A DNA stretch of 64,000 nt from Rhodonellum psychrophilum GCM71 = DSM 17998 (GCF_000381545.1 NZ_KB906687.1:62001-126000), one strand, 5' to 3'; counted from the first letter of the stretch, positions 9,406 through 18,737 are shown. Numbers and translations: made by a program. The notes: generated by a model from the sequence alone, not told the origin.

Positions 9406-9633
9406 ACTTTTTTGTGGAAATATACTGGAAAATAAAGAAATTGTTTTGCCACATCTACGACAATGCATTTCAATAGTGAAATTTGAAGCAATGTTTTAAG
9501 TCGGTATATCCTGAAAATCCCCAAAGTCGGAATTCCCTCTTTTCCAAATCGTACTTATTGACCAATATGTGAAAATCATCTTCCATTTGAACGCCAAACT
9601 TTTTATCTTTCGCCCTTCAAAAACCCAATCGCT

Positions 9634-10428
9634 ATGAAGCAATACCATGATTTGATGCAGCACATTTTGGAAAATGGTGTGAAGAAAGAAGACCGTACCG
9701 GAACGGGGACAATCAGTGTCTTCGGATACCAGATGCGGTTCAACCTTCAAGATGGATTTCCGCTGATCACCACCAAAAAATGCCATCTGAGGTCCATCAT
9801 CCATGAATTGCTGTGGTTTCTGAGCGGTGATACCAATATTCAGTACCTCACCGATAACAAGGTCTCGATTTGGAACGAGTGGGCAGATGAAAATGGGGAT
9901 TTGGGTCCCGTTTACGGCTATCAGTGGAGACATTGGCCAGATGGAAAGGGAGGGGAAATCGACCAAATCAAAAACCTGATCCACCAAATCAAGACCAAAC
10001 CCGATAGCAGAAGATTAATTGTCAGTGCTTGGAATGTTGCTGACGTCGACCAAATGGCACTTCCACCCTGCCATTTGTTGTTTCAGTTTTATGTGGCAGA
10101 GGGTAAACTTTCCTGTCAGCTTTACCAAAGAAGTGCGGACGTATTTCTTGGGGTCCCTTTTAACATCGCCTCTTATGCGCTATTCACGATGATGGTCGCC
10201 CAGGTTTGTGGTCTGGAAGCAGGTGAGTTTGTCCATACTTTTGGAGATGCCCACCTTTACAGCAACCATTTGGAGCAAACAAATCTACAACTCAGCCGGG
10301 AACCGAAGCCTTTGCCTACAATGAAAATAAATCCTGAGGTGAAAGACATTTTATCTTTCAAAATAGAAGATTTCGAGTTGACCAATTACGACCCGCATCC
10401 ACATATCAAAGCCGCCGTTGCCGTGTAA
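9634..10428 (+). CDS. thyA: thymidylate synthase
   Basis: 264 aa, the same length as the E. coli enzyme. It methylates dUMP to dTMP with methylene-tetrahydrofolate in the cytoplasm. The nucleophile is Cys146 in MALPPCH. Other signatures are DRTGTGT (phosphate-binding Arg21), [31 protein letters not shown] and [12 protein letters not shown]. No folA (dihydrofolate reductase) lies next to it, although that pairing is common. It is transcribed alone, with a strong palindromic terminator downstream. Confidence 0.98.
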   Translation: MKQYHDLMQHILENGVKKEDRTGTGTISVFGYQMRFNLQDGFPLITTKKCHLRSIIHELLWFLSGDTNIQYLTDNKVSIWNEWADENGDLGPVYGYQWRHWPDGKGGEIDQIKNLIHQIKTKPDSRRLIVSAWNVADVDQMALPPCHLLFQFYVAEGKLSCQLYQRSADVFLGVPFNIASYALFTMMVAQVCGLEAGEFVHTFGDAHLYSNHLEQTNLQLSREPKPLPTMKINPEVKDILSFKIEDFELTNYDPHPHIKAAVAV

Positions 10429-10450
10429 TCCTCAGTGGTTTTTAAAATTC

Positions 10451-10492
10451 AAAATCAAAAAAGCCAATGGATCCATTGGCTTTTTTGATTTT
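10451..10492. terminator. bidirectional terminator between thyA and the class IV aminotransferase
   Basis: A perfect 42-bp palindrome centred on GGATCC at 10469-10474. Stem arms AAGCCAATGG/CCATTGGCTT are flanked by A and T runs on either side. It can serve thyA (plus) and the converging aminotransferase gene (minus). Confidence 0.93.
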
Positions 10493-10611
10493 GATAACCT
10501 GAGTTAATCCAAGAAATACATTCACAATATCCAAATTTCAAAATTTAAACCCTCTTATGCATTCACAATTCAATTTCAGTCTCATTAAGAAACGGAATCC
10601 ATATTTCGGGT

Positions 10612-11445
10612 TTAAGGCTGGCCAAATAAGCTTTCCAAAAAATCGATAGGACTTACCTCAAACACGGAATCTCCAATCCTCTCCAAATAACTTATTCCAG
10701 TTACATTGCTGGTGAATACTTTATCAGCTTCCAGGATCGCTTCAGGCCTAAATGCGTCCACAACAATGGGGATTTGAAGTGCATTCAACTTATTCAGGAT
10801 GATTTTTCTCGCGACCCCTGCAATACCCCCACAGGCAAGGGATGGTGTATAAAACCGGTGATTTTTCAGCCAAAAAACATTGGCAGCACCAGCTTCTGAA
10901 ACGAATCCATCGGTGGAGAGTAAAATCACTTCATCCATTTCTTTCTGCCGCCGTTCCCTGTTGGCCATTACATAAGTGAGCGCATTCAGGGTTTTGCAAT
11001 GACTCCAAGGGGAAAAGGGTACCTGGATGGAATCGCTGATGTATCCATTTTTTTTGATTTTAACCGGAAGGGCGAAGGCCTGAATCTGGAGAATCTCAGA
11101 AATCATGTCGGTTTCAGGCGTGTATTTTCCCAAACCATTTCTAAACACATTCCATCGAATTCTTAAATCGGTGACCGTACCAAATTTTTCGGCAAGTCGT
11201 TTTTCCAATTCAGGAATGGAAGTGAGTGTGGAGCCGTCCAATCCCAAAGTCCCACAGCCTTCTGTCAACCTTTCCCAGTGCATTTCGGAAAACCGGATTT
11301 TCCCTCTCAAAAAAGCCATGGTCTCAAACAATCCATCCCCAAATAAAAATCCCCGATTCACCATCTGGGGAGTTTCTTCAATCCAAGGATTCCCATTTTC
11401 TTTAAACCAAACGATTGACTCAAAACCGAACATTGTATTGTTCAT
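10612..11445 (-). CDS. aminotransferase class IV (aminodeoxychorismate lyase / branched-chain aminotransferase fold)
   Basis: 277 aa, PLP fold type IV. Motifs: NRGFLFGDGLFETM near the N terminus, CKTLNALTYVMANRE holding the likely PLP lysine, then DEVILLSTDGFVSEAGAANVFW and the phosphate-cup region ACGGIAGVARK. The length fits PabC-type aminodeoxychorismate lyase (4-aminobenzoate for folate) as well as small D-amino acid or branched-chain aminotransferases, and sequence alone does not separate these. A pabC role would go with the neighbouring folate-using thyA, but that is inference. An ATG 12 bases downstream is an equally possible start. Confidence 0.88.
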   Translation of the reverse strand: MNNTMFGFESIVWFKENGNPWIEETPQMVNRGFLFGDGLFETMAFLRGKIRFSEMHWERLTEGCGTLGLDGSTLTSIPELEKRLAEKFGTVTDLRIRWNVFRNGLGKYTPETDMISEILQIQAFALPVKIKKNGYISDSIQVPFSPWSHCKTLNALTYVMANRERRQKEMDEVILLSTDGFVSEAGAANVFWLKNHRFYTPSLACGGIAGVARKIILNKLNALQIPIVVDAFRPEAILEADKVFTSNVTGISYLERIGDSVFEVSPIDFLESLFGQP

Positions 11446-11600
11446 TATTGAACATAAATTAAATATGTATTCTTATCATGCATTTAAATTTACTTAAATT
11501 ATCTAAATAATAGTCCTTAATTTGCAAATCAAGGGCTAAAAACTAATCTGTTGATATTAAAATTGTTACTTTAGCACCATAATTGAAATAATTTTAAGCT

Positions 11601-12278
11601 ATGGGCGGAAAAAGCAGTGTATTTGATATGATAGGACCTATTATGATAGGACCCTCTTCTTCTCACACTGCTGGTGTAGTCAGGATAGCAAGGTCGGCCA
11701 TAAGGGTTCTCGGGGGAAGGCCGGATCATGCCGAAATCACTTTCTACAATTCTTTTGCGAGAACTTATGAGGGCCATAGCAGTGACAGGGCCATTATCGG
11801 GGGATTGCTGGATTTCAAAACCGATGACCCAAGGATCAAACAAGCTTTGGACCTGGCCAAAGAGTTTGGTTTGACTTATAATTTTAAGTCAATTGGAAAT
11901 GCCTCGGTCTATCACCCCAACACCATTAAATTATCCCTGACCAAAGGGGAACAGAAAGTAGAAATCATTGGCGAAAGTTTGGGCGGGGGACTGATCAATA
12001 TCGCAGAATTGGATGGATTTTCGGCTAATTTTTCGGCACAGTCCCATACCTTGATCATCAAGGCCAAAGATGAGTCCGGTGCGATTGCCTTTATCTCCAG
12101 TGTGATTGCCCAAGAAAAAACAAACATCGCCACGATGTCGGTGTCCCGGAAAGGAAAACATGATGTGGCTTGTCATGTTATCGAAATGGATTCTGGTCTT
12201 AATCCCATCACGATCACTTACCTTAAAAGCTTGCCCTGGATCAAAGAATTGATTTACATTCCTGAAATTGATTTATAA
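11601..12278 (+). CDS. sdaAB: L-serine dehydratase, iron-sulfur type, beta subunit
   Basis: 225 aa. Residues 1-150 form the ASB domain: DMIGPIMIGPSSSHTAG, FYNSFARTYEGHSSDRAIIGGLL and YHPNTIKL. A C-terminal ACT-like regulatory domain begins near HTLIIKAKDESGAIAFI. The enzyme converts L-serine to pyruvate and ammonia when paired with the 4Fe-4S alpha subunit (SdaAA). No alpha gene is present here; the next gene, 2 bases on, encodes a TolC-family protein. The beta subunit therefore depends on a partner encoded elsewhere. Confidence 0.93.
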   Translation: MGGKSSVFDMIGPIMIGPSSSHTAGVVRIARSAIRVLGGRPDHAEITFYNSFARTYEGHSSDRAIIGGLLDFKTDDPRIKQALDLAKEFGLTYNFKSIGNASVYHPNTIKLSLTKGEQKVEIIGESLGGGLINIAELDGFSANFSAQSHTLIIKAKDESGAIAFISSVIAQEKTNIATMSVSRKGKHDVACHVIEMDSGLNPITITYLKSLPWIKELIYIPEIDL

Positions 12279-12280
12279 AA

Positions 12281-13627
12281 ATGAAGAAAAATTACTTTTA
12301 TTGTACACTCTTATTTCTTTTTTTTGGCATCAAGTCCGAAGCGCAAGAAATAAATATCACAGCATTGGACCTCGAAACCTGCATCGAGGTAGCTTTGGAA
12401 AACAACCTTACGCTGAAGCGAAGTCAGATTAATTTAGGTATTTCTGAAGCCAATCTTTTGGAAAGTCAAGGTCAAAGGCTGCCTTCACTGAATACCGGGG
12501 CAAGCTCAGGTTACCGATGGGGAAGATCCATCAACCCTGTGACCAACCTTTTTGAAAACAACAGGATTGGTAACATTAACTTATTCGCCAATTCCAATCT
12601 AACGCTTTTTGCTGGCCAACAGATCAACAACAGTGTCAGGCAATCCAAAGTAAACATTGAAGCTGCCAAGTTCGATGTTTTGGCAACAGAAAACGACATT
12701 TCCCTGAACGTAATCAATCTGTTCATCAATGTGGTTTTTGGAAAAGAACAGTTGAAAATCGCTGAAAACCAATTGAATTCTACAAAGGAGCAGTTGTCGA
12801 TCACTTCCAAATTGGTGGATGCGGGCTCACTTCCCTTGGCAAATAGATTGGATCTGGAATCGCAGAATGCGACCAATCAATTGGAAGTCATCAATGCGAC
12901 GAATAACCTTAGGATCTCCAAACTGAACTTGGCCCAAGCCCTACAGATCCCCTTTGATGAAGACCTAGATGTCATCTCCCCGGAATTGGAGGCCGAGTCC
13001 TTCGATGTTCCAGAAAATAATGTGAATGAGATTTTCTCTGTTGCATTGGAAACCATGCCACAAATTAAGGCTGCCGAGTTAAACTTGGAAAGTGCAGAAT
13101 ATGGAATCAGAATTGCAAAGGGTGCTTTTTTACCTACATTAGGAATCGGTGCCAATATCTTCTCCAACTATGTAGATCAGGCAATTCCAGGATTTGATAT
13201 CCCTTCTTTCAGTACCCAAATCGAAAATAATCTTTCACAGGCGGCAAACATCCAGCTCAATATCCCTTTATTTTCAAACTTTAGAAACAGAGCAGGATTA
13301 CAGCGCGCCAGATTGCAAAAGAACCTAAGCGAAATCCAACAAACAGAGACCAAAAACTTATTGCGTCAGGACATTGAAACTGCTTACACCGGTGCATATG
13401 CCTCTAGGCAGTCTTACCAAGCCTCACAGGTAAGAGTTTCCTCTTTACAGGAATCGTTCCGTATTGCGCAACAGAGATTTGATGCCGGCGCTATCAATTC
13501 CGTGGATTTCCAGATTGCCCAAAACAATTTGTTCAATGCACAGGCAGATTTGATCACATCAAAATACACGTATATCTTTAGAGTAAAAGTTCTAGATTTT
13601 TACCTGGGTAATCCCCTTAATTTATAA
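12281..13627 (+). CDS. TolC family outer-membrane efflux channel
   Basis: 448 aa. Signal peptide up to about SEAQ (residue 22), then the TolC duplication: DLETCIEVALENNLTLKRSQINLGISEAN opens repeat one, and a long Asn/Gln/Ala-rich coiled-coil and strand region ends with RFDAGAINSVDFQIAQNNLFNAQADLI and FRVKVLDFYLGNPLNL. It forms trimeric outer-membrane ducts for tripartite pumps. It starts 2 bases after sdaAB and is followed after 9 bases by an adaptor gene, so three genes form one unit. No inner-membrane transporter is included. Confidence 0.93.
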   Translation: MKKNYFYCTLLFLFFGIKSEAQEINITALDLETCIEVALENNLTLKRSQINLGISEANLLESQGQRLPSLNTGASSGYRWGRSINPVTNLFENNRIGNINLFANSNLTLFAGQQINNSVRQSKVNIEAAKFDVLATENDISLNVINLFINVVFGKEQLKIAENQLNSTKEQLSITSKLVDAGSLPLANRLDLESQNATNQLEVINATNNLRISKLNLAQALQIPFDEDLDVISPELEAESFDVPENNVNEIFSVALETMPQIKAAELNLESAEYGIRIAKGAFLPTLGIGANIFSNYVDQAIPGFDIPSFSTQIENNLSQAANIQLNIPLFSNFRNRAGLQRARLQKNLSEIQQTETKNLLRQDIETAYTGAYASRQSYQASQVRVSSLQESFRIAQQRFDAGAINSVDFQIAQNNLFNAQADLITSKYTYIFRVKVLDFYLGNPLNL

Positions 13628-13636
13628 TTTACAATC

Positions 13637-14947
13637 ATGGCTAAGAAAAAGTCCAACAAACTCATTTACATCCTTTTAGGGGTAGTAGTAATTGTCATCC
13701 TTTTTGCGGTTATCGGAAGATCAGCCGGTTGGATAGGTGGAGAAAAAGAGATCAGTGTAGAAACCGCAAAAGCGAAGAAAGCAAGTATCATCGAAAAAGT
13801 CAGTGCCTCGGGAGTGGTAGAACCAGAAACCGAAGTAAAAATGAGTCCAGATGTGGCGGGTGAAATCATCACCCTCAATGTAATGGAAGGCGATTCGGTG
13901 AAGGCCGGAGACCTTTTGGTGAAAATCCGACCAGACAATTTTATCTCTGCCTTGGACAGAAGCCGGGCAAACCTCAACCAACAAATGGCTAACATGGCGC
14001 AGGCCAAAGCCAACCTAAAGCGGTCTGAAGCTCAATTCACAAGAGCCGATTTGGAGTTCAAAAGAAACGATAAACTGCACAAGGACAAGGTTATTTCAGA
14101 CTCGGATTTTGAACAAATCCAGTCAAATTTCCTTACTGCTCAAAACGACCTCGATGCTGCCCAGCAATCTGTTTTGGCGGCAGAATACATTGTGAAAAGT
14201 TCACAGGCAACCGTAAACGAGGCATCAGAAAATCTTCGACTTACCAATGTTTATGCTCCTATGAATGGTGTGGTTTCAAAACTTTTGGTTGAAAAAGGAG
14301 AAAGGGTAGTTGGAACACAACAGATGGCCGGAACAGAAATGTTGAGATTGGCTGACCTTACCAGAATGGAAGTACGGGTAAATGTCAATGAAAACGACAT
14401 TATCAGAATAAGCTTGGGGGATACCACTGTCATTGATGTGGACTCCTATTCTTCTTCTGCCAAGAAATTCACGGGAATTGTAACATCCATAGCCAATTCG
14501 GCAAACACAAAAGCCAGCCAGGATGCTGTAACTGAGTTTGAGGTAAAAATCAGAATTCTTAATGAGTCCTACACAGACCTCATCACTGAAAAAAACAAAT
14601 ACCCGTTTAGACCAGGAATGACCGCTAGTGTCGATATCATTACACAGAAAAAGAACAATATACTTTCTGTCCCGCTTGCTGCAGTCACCACAAGAGAGGA
14701 TCAAAAAACAGAGGCTGAGGGCGGTGTTACCAAATCAAAAGAATTGATTTTTGTGGTTGAAAACGGAAGAGCAAAGATGAAAGAAATCAAAACCGGAATT
14801 TCGGATTTTGACAACATTGAAGTGCTTGAAGGAATTGCGGAAGGCGAGGAAGTCATCTCAGGACCCTATTTTATTGTCAGCAAACAAATCAAAGACAATG
14901 ATCCCATTAAGGTAGAAAAACCAAAGGAGGTTGAAAAGAAAGACTGA
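13637..14947 (+). CDS. efflux periplasmic adaptor (membrane-fusion protein, MacA/HlyD-like)
   Basis: 436 aa. One N-terminal anchor (KLIYILLGVVVIVILFAVI), a lipoyl half-motif (GEIITLNVMEGDSVKAGDLLVKI), a long alpha-hairpin (about residues 110-195, heptad Ala/Gln/Leu), the second lipoyl half (VYAPMNGVVSKLLVEKGERV), then beta-barrel and membrane-proximal domains. The C terminus is a charged KxxKEVEKKD tail. It should bridge an inner-membrane ABC or RND pump to the TolC protein encoded just upstream. The pump gene does not follow; a terminator does. Confidence 0.92.
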   Translation: MAKKKSNKLIYILLGVVVIVILFAVIGRSAGWIGGEKEISVETAKAKKASIIEKVSASGVVEPETEVKMSPDVAGEIITLNVMEGDSVKAGDLLVKIRPDNFISALDRSRANLNQQMANMAQAKANLKRSEAQFTRADLEFKRNDKLHKDKVISDSDFEQIQSNFLTAQNDLDAAQQSVLAAEYIVKSSQATVNEASENLRLTNVYAPMNGVVSKLLVEKGERVVGTQQMAGTEMLRLADLTRMEVRVNVNENDIIRISLGDTTVIDVDSYSSSAKKFTGIVTSIANSANTKASQDAVTEFEVKIRILNESYTDLITEKNKYPFRPGMTASVDIITQKKNNILSVPLAAVTTREDQKTEAEGGVTKSKELIFVVENGRAKMKEIKTGISDFDNIEVLEGIAEGEEVISGPYFIVSKQIKDNDPIKVEKPKEVEKKD

Positions 14948-15009
14948 TCACTGATCTAAAAAGTGGGATGAAGAGTTCAAAATCAATGTATTTTGTTGTC
15001 TTATCATTC

Positions 15010-15073
15010 AAAATCCAGCACAAAAAAAGAGTCCAAGACAATTGTCCTGGACTCTTTTTTTGTGCTGGATTTT
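15010..15073. terminator. 64-bp near-perfect palindromic terminator
   Basis: Outer arms AAAATCCAGCAC (15010-15021) and GTGCTGGATTTT (15062-15073) enclose an A run, then GAGTCCAAGACA/TGTCCTGGACTC, then a T run. Only one position pair mismatches (A against C, which is G-U in the minus-strand RNA). A T run sits inside the right arm and an A run inside the left, so it can terminate both converging units. Confidence 0.88.
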
Positions 15074-15076
15074 GGC
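15054..15076 (+). repeat. 23-bp sequence repeated exactly at 57697-57719
   Basis: C, seven T, then GTGCTGGATTTTGGC. The identical 23 bases recur at 57697-57719, again directly after a terminator stem. The first 20 bases also occur inverted at 15010-15029 as the left arm of the local palindrome. Confidence 0.85.
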
Positions 15077-15262
15077 TTTCTATTCCTTTTTATTAAAAAA
15101 ACACAAAGCTATGTTTCAAATAAACCTAAAAAAGGAAAATAAGTATCGCCAAATCCGTATTTCGGGCTTTTTAGATTCTAAATCGTCCCTGTTTTTCAGG
15201 ACATGTCCAACATGGGGATTATAGAACAAATATCCACCAGCCCCCAAAGGGGATTCGGCATT

Positions 15263-15844
15263 CTATTGACCCCAAAGGCTAAGTTCTTTGTAAACCCTAT
15301 GGACTGGCAATCCCATCACTGTGTAATAAGAACCTTCGATCTTATCAACCGCTACAAAACCAATCCACTCCTGTATGCCGTAAGCACCCGCTTTATCGAA
15401 GGGTTTGTATTTTTCGATGTAATATTGGATCTCAAGTTCCGTGATTGGCTTGAAATACACTTTTGCAATGTCCTGAAAAGTAAGAATTCTCTCCTTATCC
15501 ATCAAAGTGACCCCGGTAATGACCTCATGGGTCCTGTTTGAGAGTGCTGTCAGCATCTCGAATGCTCCTTTCGCATCTGTGGGTTTACCCAAGATTTGGT
15601 TTCCCAGGACAACGATGGTGTCCGCTGCAATGACCAACTCGCCTTCCTGCAATTCTTCCGCAAAAGCCATGGCTTTTTTCTCCGACAAAAACCCAGCTAC
15701 TTCCCCAACAGGCATTTCTGAAGGGAAATCTTCCTCGGTGTCCTTTGTTTTTATTTCAAACTCCAGCCCAAGCCCTCTTAAAAGCTCACTTCTTCGGGGT
15801 GATTTGGAGGCCAATATTATTTTTTTATCAATCAATGGTATCAT
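15263..15844 (-). CDS. maf: Maf-family nucleotide pyrophosphatase
   Basis: 193 aa from the ATG at 15844; an upstream in-frame start at 15895 would add 17 residues not typical of the family. It opens with the hallmark IILASKSPRRSELLRGLG and continues with VIAADTIVVLGNQILGKP, TGVTLMDKE, and the substrate-site segment DKAGAYGIQEWIG. Members hydrolyse dTTP/UTP and modified nucleotides to monophosphates in the cytoplasm. The start codon lies inside the end of the DUF1015 gene (17-base overlap), so it is the third gene of the accC operon. Confidence 0.95.
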   Translation of the reverse strand: MIPLIDKKIILASKSPRRSELLRGLGLEFEIKTKDTEEDFPSEMPVGEVAGFLSEKKAMAFAEELQEGELVIAADTIVVLGNQILGKPTDAKGAFEMLTALSNRTHEVITGVTLMDKERILTFQDIAKVYFKPITELEIQYYIEKYKPFDKAGAYGIQEWIGFVAVDKIEGSYYTVMGLPVHRVYKELSLWGQ

Positions 15845-17141
15845 TTTGAAATACTTGATAAGGAAATTTAAACTCAGATTCCTCAATGGATGCAAAAAGC
15901 AACCCTGAAAGAGATTTTGGATAGAAGTACGTGGATTTTTGGGGCATGGTTTGACCGCTTTTGCAGACGTCCAAAACTTGGGTCATGGCCACTTCCTTAG
16001 TGATCACGGAAAAAGAGGCCTCTCCTGAATTGACTTTACCCAAGCACCGTCTCAAATTTCTTTCGTATTCAATTTGATTGGAGTACCGCTGTTCTTCCAA
16101 AGGTATCCCAAGCACTTTATCCACCAGAAAATAATGAATGATCATCAAATCCAGTTCCCTTACGGTTGAAGGAAAGCGGTCTGGCATTTCATTTATTTTT
16201 TCGGGGATCAAGCGGATTTTATAGGCATTCTTTGAAAAAACCAAGCCAAAAGCCCATTTTTTCTGAAGGATCAATTCCTCAATTTCACCTACATCATTGA
16301 GCTTTTTGATAATAAACCAAGGGCGTAATTTTTCCAATATTTCAGTTTCCTCCATTTCAATCTGGGAAAAGATTCTGTGCGTAGGCAAAATCCTAAGATC
16401 TTTGGAATGGGCGTTGGTCAAGTACATCATGTGAAAATTATACCCTTCGCTACCCGAATGATCCGGATTGTTTGAGGCCATCTCTTTTCGATATGCTATG
16501 GCTCCTTCAAAACGGTGATGACCATCTGCGAGGATAATCTGCCTCTCTCCGATCAATTGTATAAATTCCTTGATAATTTCCGCATCATGGATCACACCTA
16601 AAACTTCCCTTACCCCTTGATAGTCATCAAAGTCATAAATGGGATCTTCTATGGCTTTGTCCATATAAGGTTCCAACTGGTGAAGTGGGTCCTCATACAA
16701 GCCATGGGTGGGACTCGCCTGAAACTGGGTGGCTTTGAGCAATTCTATCCTATCATTGACAGCTTTTGGGATGGTATCTTCGTGCCTGAGCACGATTTTC
16801 TCTTCCCAATCGCAGGCCTTGGTCTGGGCAATAAAACCCTTACGGCAACTTTCCTTTTCTTCACCAGGCAATCTGAAATACTGATAATACACATAAATAC
16901 CAGGAAGCTGATCCTGGACGATTACCCCCTTTGTCTTCCAATCAAGAAGGACCTCTTTTGCATGCAAAGCGGGTTCTTCCCCCAATGGAACGGACAAGTG
17001 GATACTGTTATAGGGATTTTCATAAAGCGCCTCCCTTTGGAGTTTGGAAACCACATCAAACAAAGGAGATGTCAATTCCTCAATCCTGTCGGTAAACCTT
17101 TCATGGTATCTCCAACCTTTAATCGGTAATATCTCCGCCAT
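15828..17141 (-). CDS. DUF1015 family protein
   Basis: 437 aa from the ATG at 17141, chosen because it overlaps the stop of the upstream accC gene as TGATG; a start at 17162 would add seven residues. The family is recognised by LPIKGWRYHERFT, ENPYNSIHLSVP, RHEDTIPKAVNDRIELLKATQFQASPT-type segments, LADGHHRFEGAIAYR and FHMMYLTNAHSKDLRILPTHR. It is a conserved cytoplasmic protein without a settled function; members are widespread in bacteria, often near amino-acid genes. Here it is the middle gene of a translationally coupled trio. Confidence 0.9.
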   Translation of the reverse strand: MAEILPIKGWRYHERFTDRIEELTSPLFDVVSKLQREALYENPYNSIHLSVPLGEEPALHAKEVLLDWKTKGVIVQDQLPGIYVYYQYFRLPGEEKESCRKGFIAQTKACDWEEKIVLRHEDTIPKAVNDRIELLKATQFQASPTHGLYEDPLHQLEPYMDKAIEDPIYDFDDYQGVREVLGVIHDAEIIKEFIQLIGERQIILADGHHRFEGAIAYRKEMASNNPDHSGSEGYNFHMMYLTNAHSKDLRILPTHRIFSQIEMEETEILEKLRPWFIIKKLNDVGEIEELILQKKWAFGLVFSKNAYKIRLIPEKINEMPDRFPSTVRELDLMIIHYFLVDKVLGIPLEEQRYSNQIEYERNLRRCLGKVNSGEASFSVITKEVAMTQVLDVCKSGQTMPQKSTYFYPKSLSGLLFASIEESEFKFPYQVFQNDTID

Positions 17142-18643
17142 CAGATCAATCTGTTTTTCCAATTCGAAGATTTCTGGACATCACCATTTTGGGAATTCAC
17201 CATTCTAAGGCTTTTTTTCTTTTTTTCAAACCTATCCACAGCAAATGCCGCCAATAAGGAAAGTTCTTGATCGGAGAATATAGGATTGAGTTTTTCAGGT
17301 GTGAAATATTTTTCAACAAATTTAGTGTCGAAATCCCCGCTTTTGAATTTCTCATGCTGAAGCACAAAACTGCAAAAAGCCAAAGTCGTTTCTATTCCGG
17401 TGATTTTATATTCTTCGATCGCTCTGATCATTCTTTCAATCGCTTTCTCCCGACTCTCATCATGTGTGACGAGCTTTGCGATCATGGGATCGTAGTAGAT
17501 CGGAATATCCATTCCCTGCTCAAAACCATCGTCAACCCGAATTCCAGGTCCCTGGGGACGGATATAGGTTTCAAGTCTTCCAATGTCTGGCAAGAAATTA
17601 TTTCTTGGATCTTCGGCATACACCCTGACTTCTATCGCATGTCCATGGATATGGAGGTCTTCTTGGGTATAGGACAAAGGATACCCTTCGGCGATAAGGA
17701 TCTGTTCTTTGACCAAGTCTTTGCCTGTGATCATCTCTGTCACTGGATGCTCGACCTGAAGACGGGTATTCATTTCAAGGAAATAGAATTTCAATTGTTC
17801 GTCAACAATGAACTCAACCGTCCCCGCACCATAATAATTACAGGATCTGGCCACTTGGACAGCAGCCTCTCCCATGGCTTTTCTCATTTCCGGAGAAACA
17901 ACAGCAGAAGGTGCCTCCTCGATAATTTTCTGATGGCGCCTTTGGACAGAACACTCCCTTTCGAATAAGTGAACGATGTTCCCATGTTGATCTCCCAAAA
18001 CCTGGATTTCAATATGTTTTGGAGAGGTGATGTATTTTTCGATAAATACGGCTCCGTCTCCGAAAGAAGACTGTGCTTCAGAAATGGCTCTGTTCATCTG
18101 GTCTTCGAATTCCCCTTCATTCTCGACTACACGCATTCCTTTCCCTCCACCGCCTGCGCTGGCTTTGATCAATATGGGATAACCGATTTCGAATGCACGT
18201 TCTTTGGCTGCTGGAATATCGGAAATCGCCTCGTCTGTGCCCGGCACCATGGGAATGTCATATTGGGAAACAGTGCTTTTTGCTGCCAATTTGCTCCCCA
18301 TCACCTCAATGGATTCGGGAGATGGCCCAACGAAAATGATTCCTGCATTGGTCACTTTTCTGGCAAAATCCGCGTTTTCGGATAGAAATCCATACCCGGG
18401 ATGAATGGCATCTACCTGGAGAGATTTGCATACCGCTATGATTTTGTCTCCCAAAAGGTAGGATTGCGCGGAAGCAGGTGGTCCCAGACAAACTGCTTCA
18501 TCGGCGAATTTGACATGAGGGGCATCTCTATCGGCTTCACTGTAAACTGCAACCGTTTTAATTCCCATTTCCTTGGCCGTCCGCATGATCCTGAGGCTAA
18601 TTTCACCACGGTTGGCCACCAAAAGTTTATTTATTTTTTTCAT
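17141..18643 (-). CDS. accC: biotin carboxylase subunit of acetyl-/acyl-CoA carboxylase
   Basis: 500 aa. N-terminal domain LLVANRGEISLRIMRTAKEMGIKTVAVYSEAD, an ATP-grasp domain with KASAGGGGKGMR and VFIEKYI, the catalytic region FLEMNTRLQVEHPVTEMITGKDLV, and a C-terminal domain through IEEYKITGIETTLAF. It carboxylates carrier-bound biotin using ATP and bicarbonate. It is about 50 residues longer than E. coli AccC, with a Lys-rich extension. No biotin carrier (accB) gene is next to it, so it may serve a propionyl-type carboxylase instead of fatty-acid synthesis. It is first in an overlapping operon with DUF1015 and maf. Confidence 0.92.
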   Translation of the reverse strand: MKKINKLLVANRGEISLRIMRTAKEMGIKTVAVYSEADRDAPHVKFADEAVCLGPPASAQSYLLGDKIIAVCKSLQVDAIHPGYGFLSENADFARKVTNAGIIFVGPSPESIEVMGSKLAAKSTVSQYDIPMVPGTDEAISDIPAAKERAFEIGYPILIKASAGGGGKGMRVVENEGEFEDQMNRAISEAQSSFGDGAVFIEKYITSPKHIEIQVLGDQHGNIVHLFERECSVQRRHQKIIEEAPSAVVSPEMRKAMGEAAVQVARSCNYYGAGTVEFIVDEQLKFYFLEMNTRLQVEHPVTEMITGKDLVKEQILIAEGYPLSYTQEDLHIHGHAIEVRVYAEDPRNNFLPDIGRLETYIRPQGPGIRVDDGFEQGMDIPIYYDPMIAKLVTHDESREKAIERMIRAIEEYKITGIETTLAFCSFVLQHEKFKSGDFDTKFVEKYFTPEKLNPIFSDQELSLLAAFAVDRFEKKKKSLRMVNSQNGDVQKSSNWKNRLI

Positions 18644-18737
18644 ACTTGGGTTTATACCTTTCCTAAAACATTGTTTCGTACGAATTAAATAAAATTAACC
18701 CAGTATCCGAAAGAATTTCTGAAATGGACAGGGAATA

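Larger units (their letters stand above)
14948..15262. other. intergenic gap, convergent
   Basis: 315 bp between the adaptor gene (plus) and maf (minus). It holds the long terminator palindrome at 15010-15073 and, beyond it, about 185 AT-rich bases in which I see no gene or RNA. Confidence 0.6.

Noticed and set aside
9586-9611. TTTG...TATCTTTC upstream of thyA as a promoter
   Set aside because: The spacer is only 14 bases, too short for the TTTG-N17-23-TAnnTTTG pattern.
16617-17129. 170-codon plus-strand frame opposite the DUF1015 gene
   Set aside because: Shadow frame; DUF1015 signatures on the minus strand explain the open reading.
17267-17968. 233-codon plus-strand frame opposite accC
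   Set aside because: Shadow of the well-supported biotin carboxylase gene.
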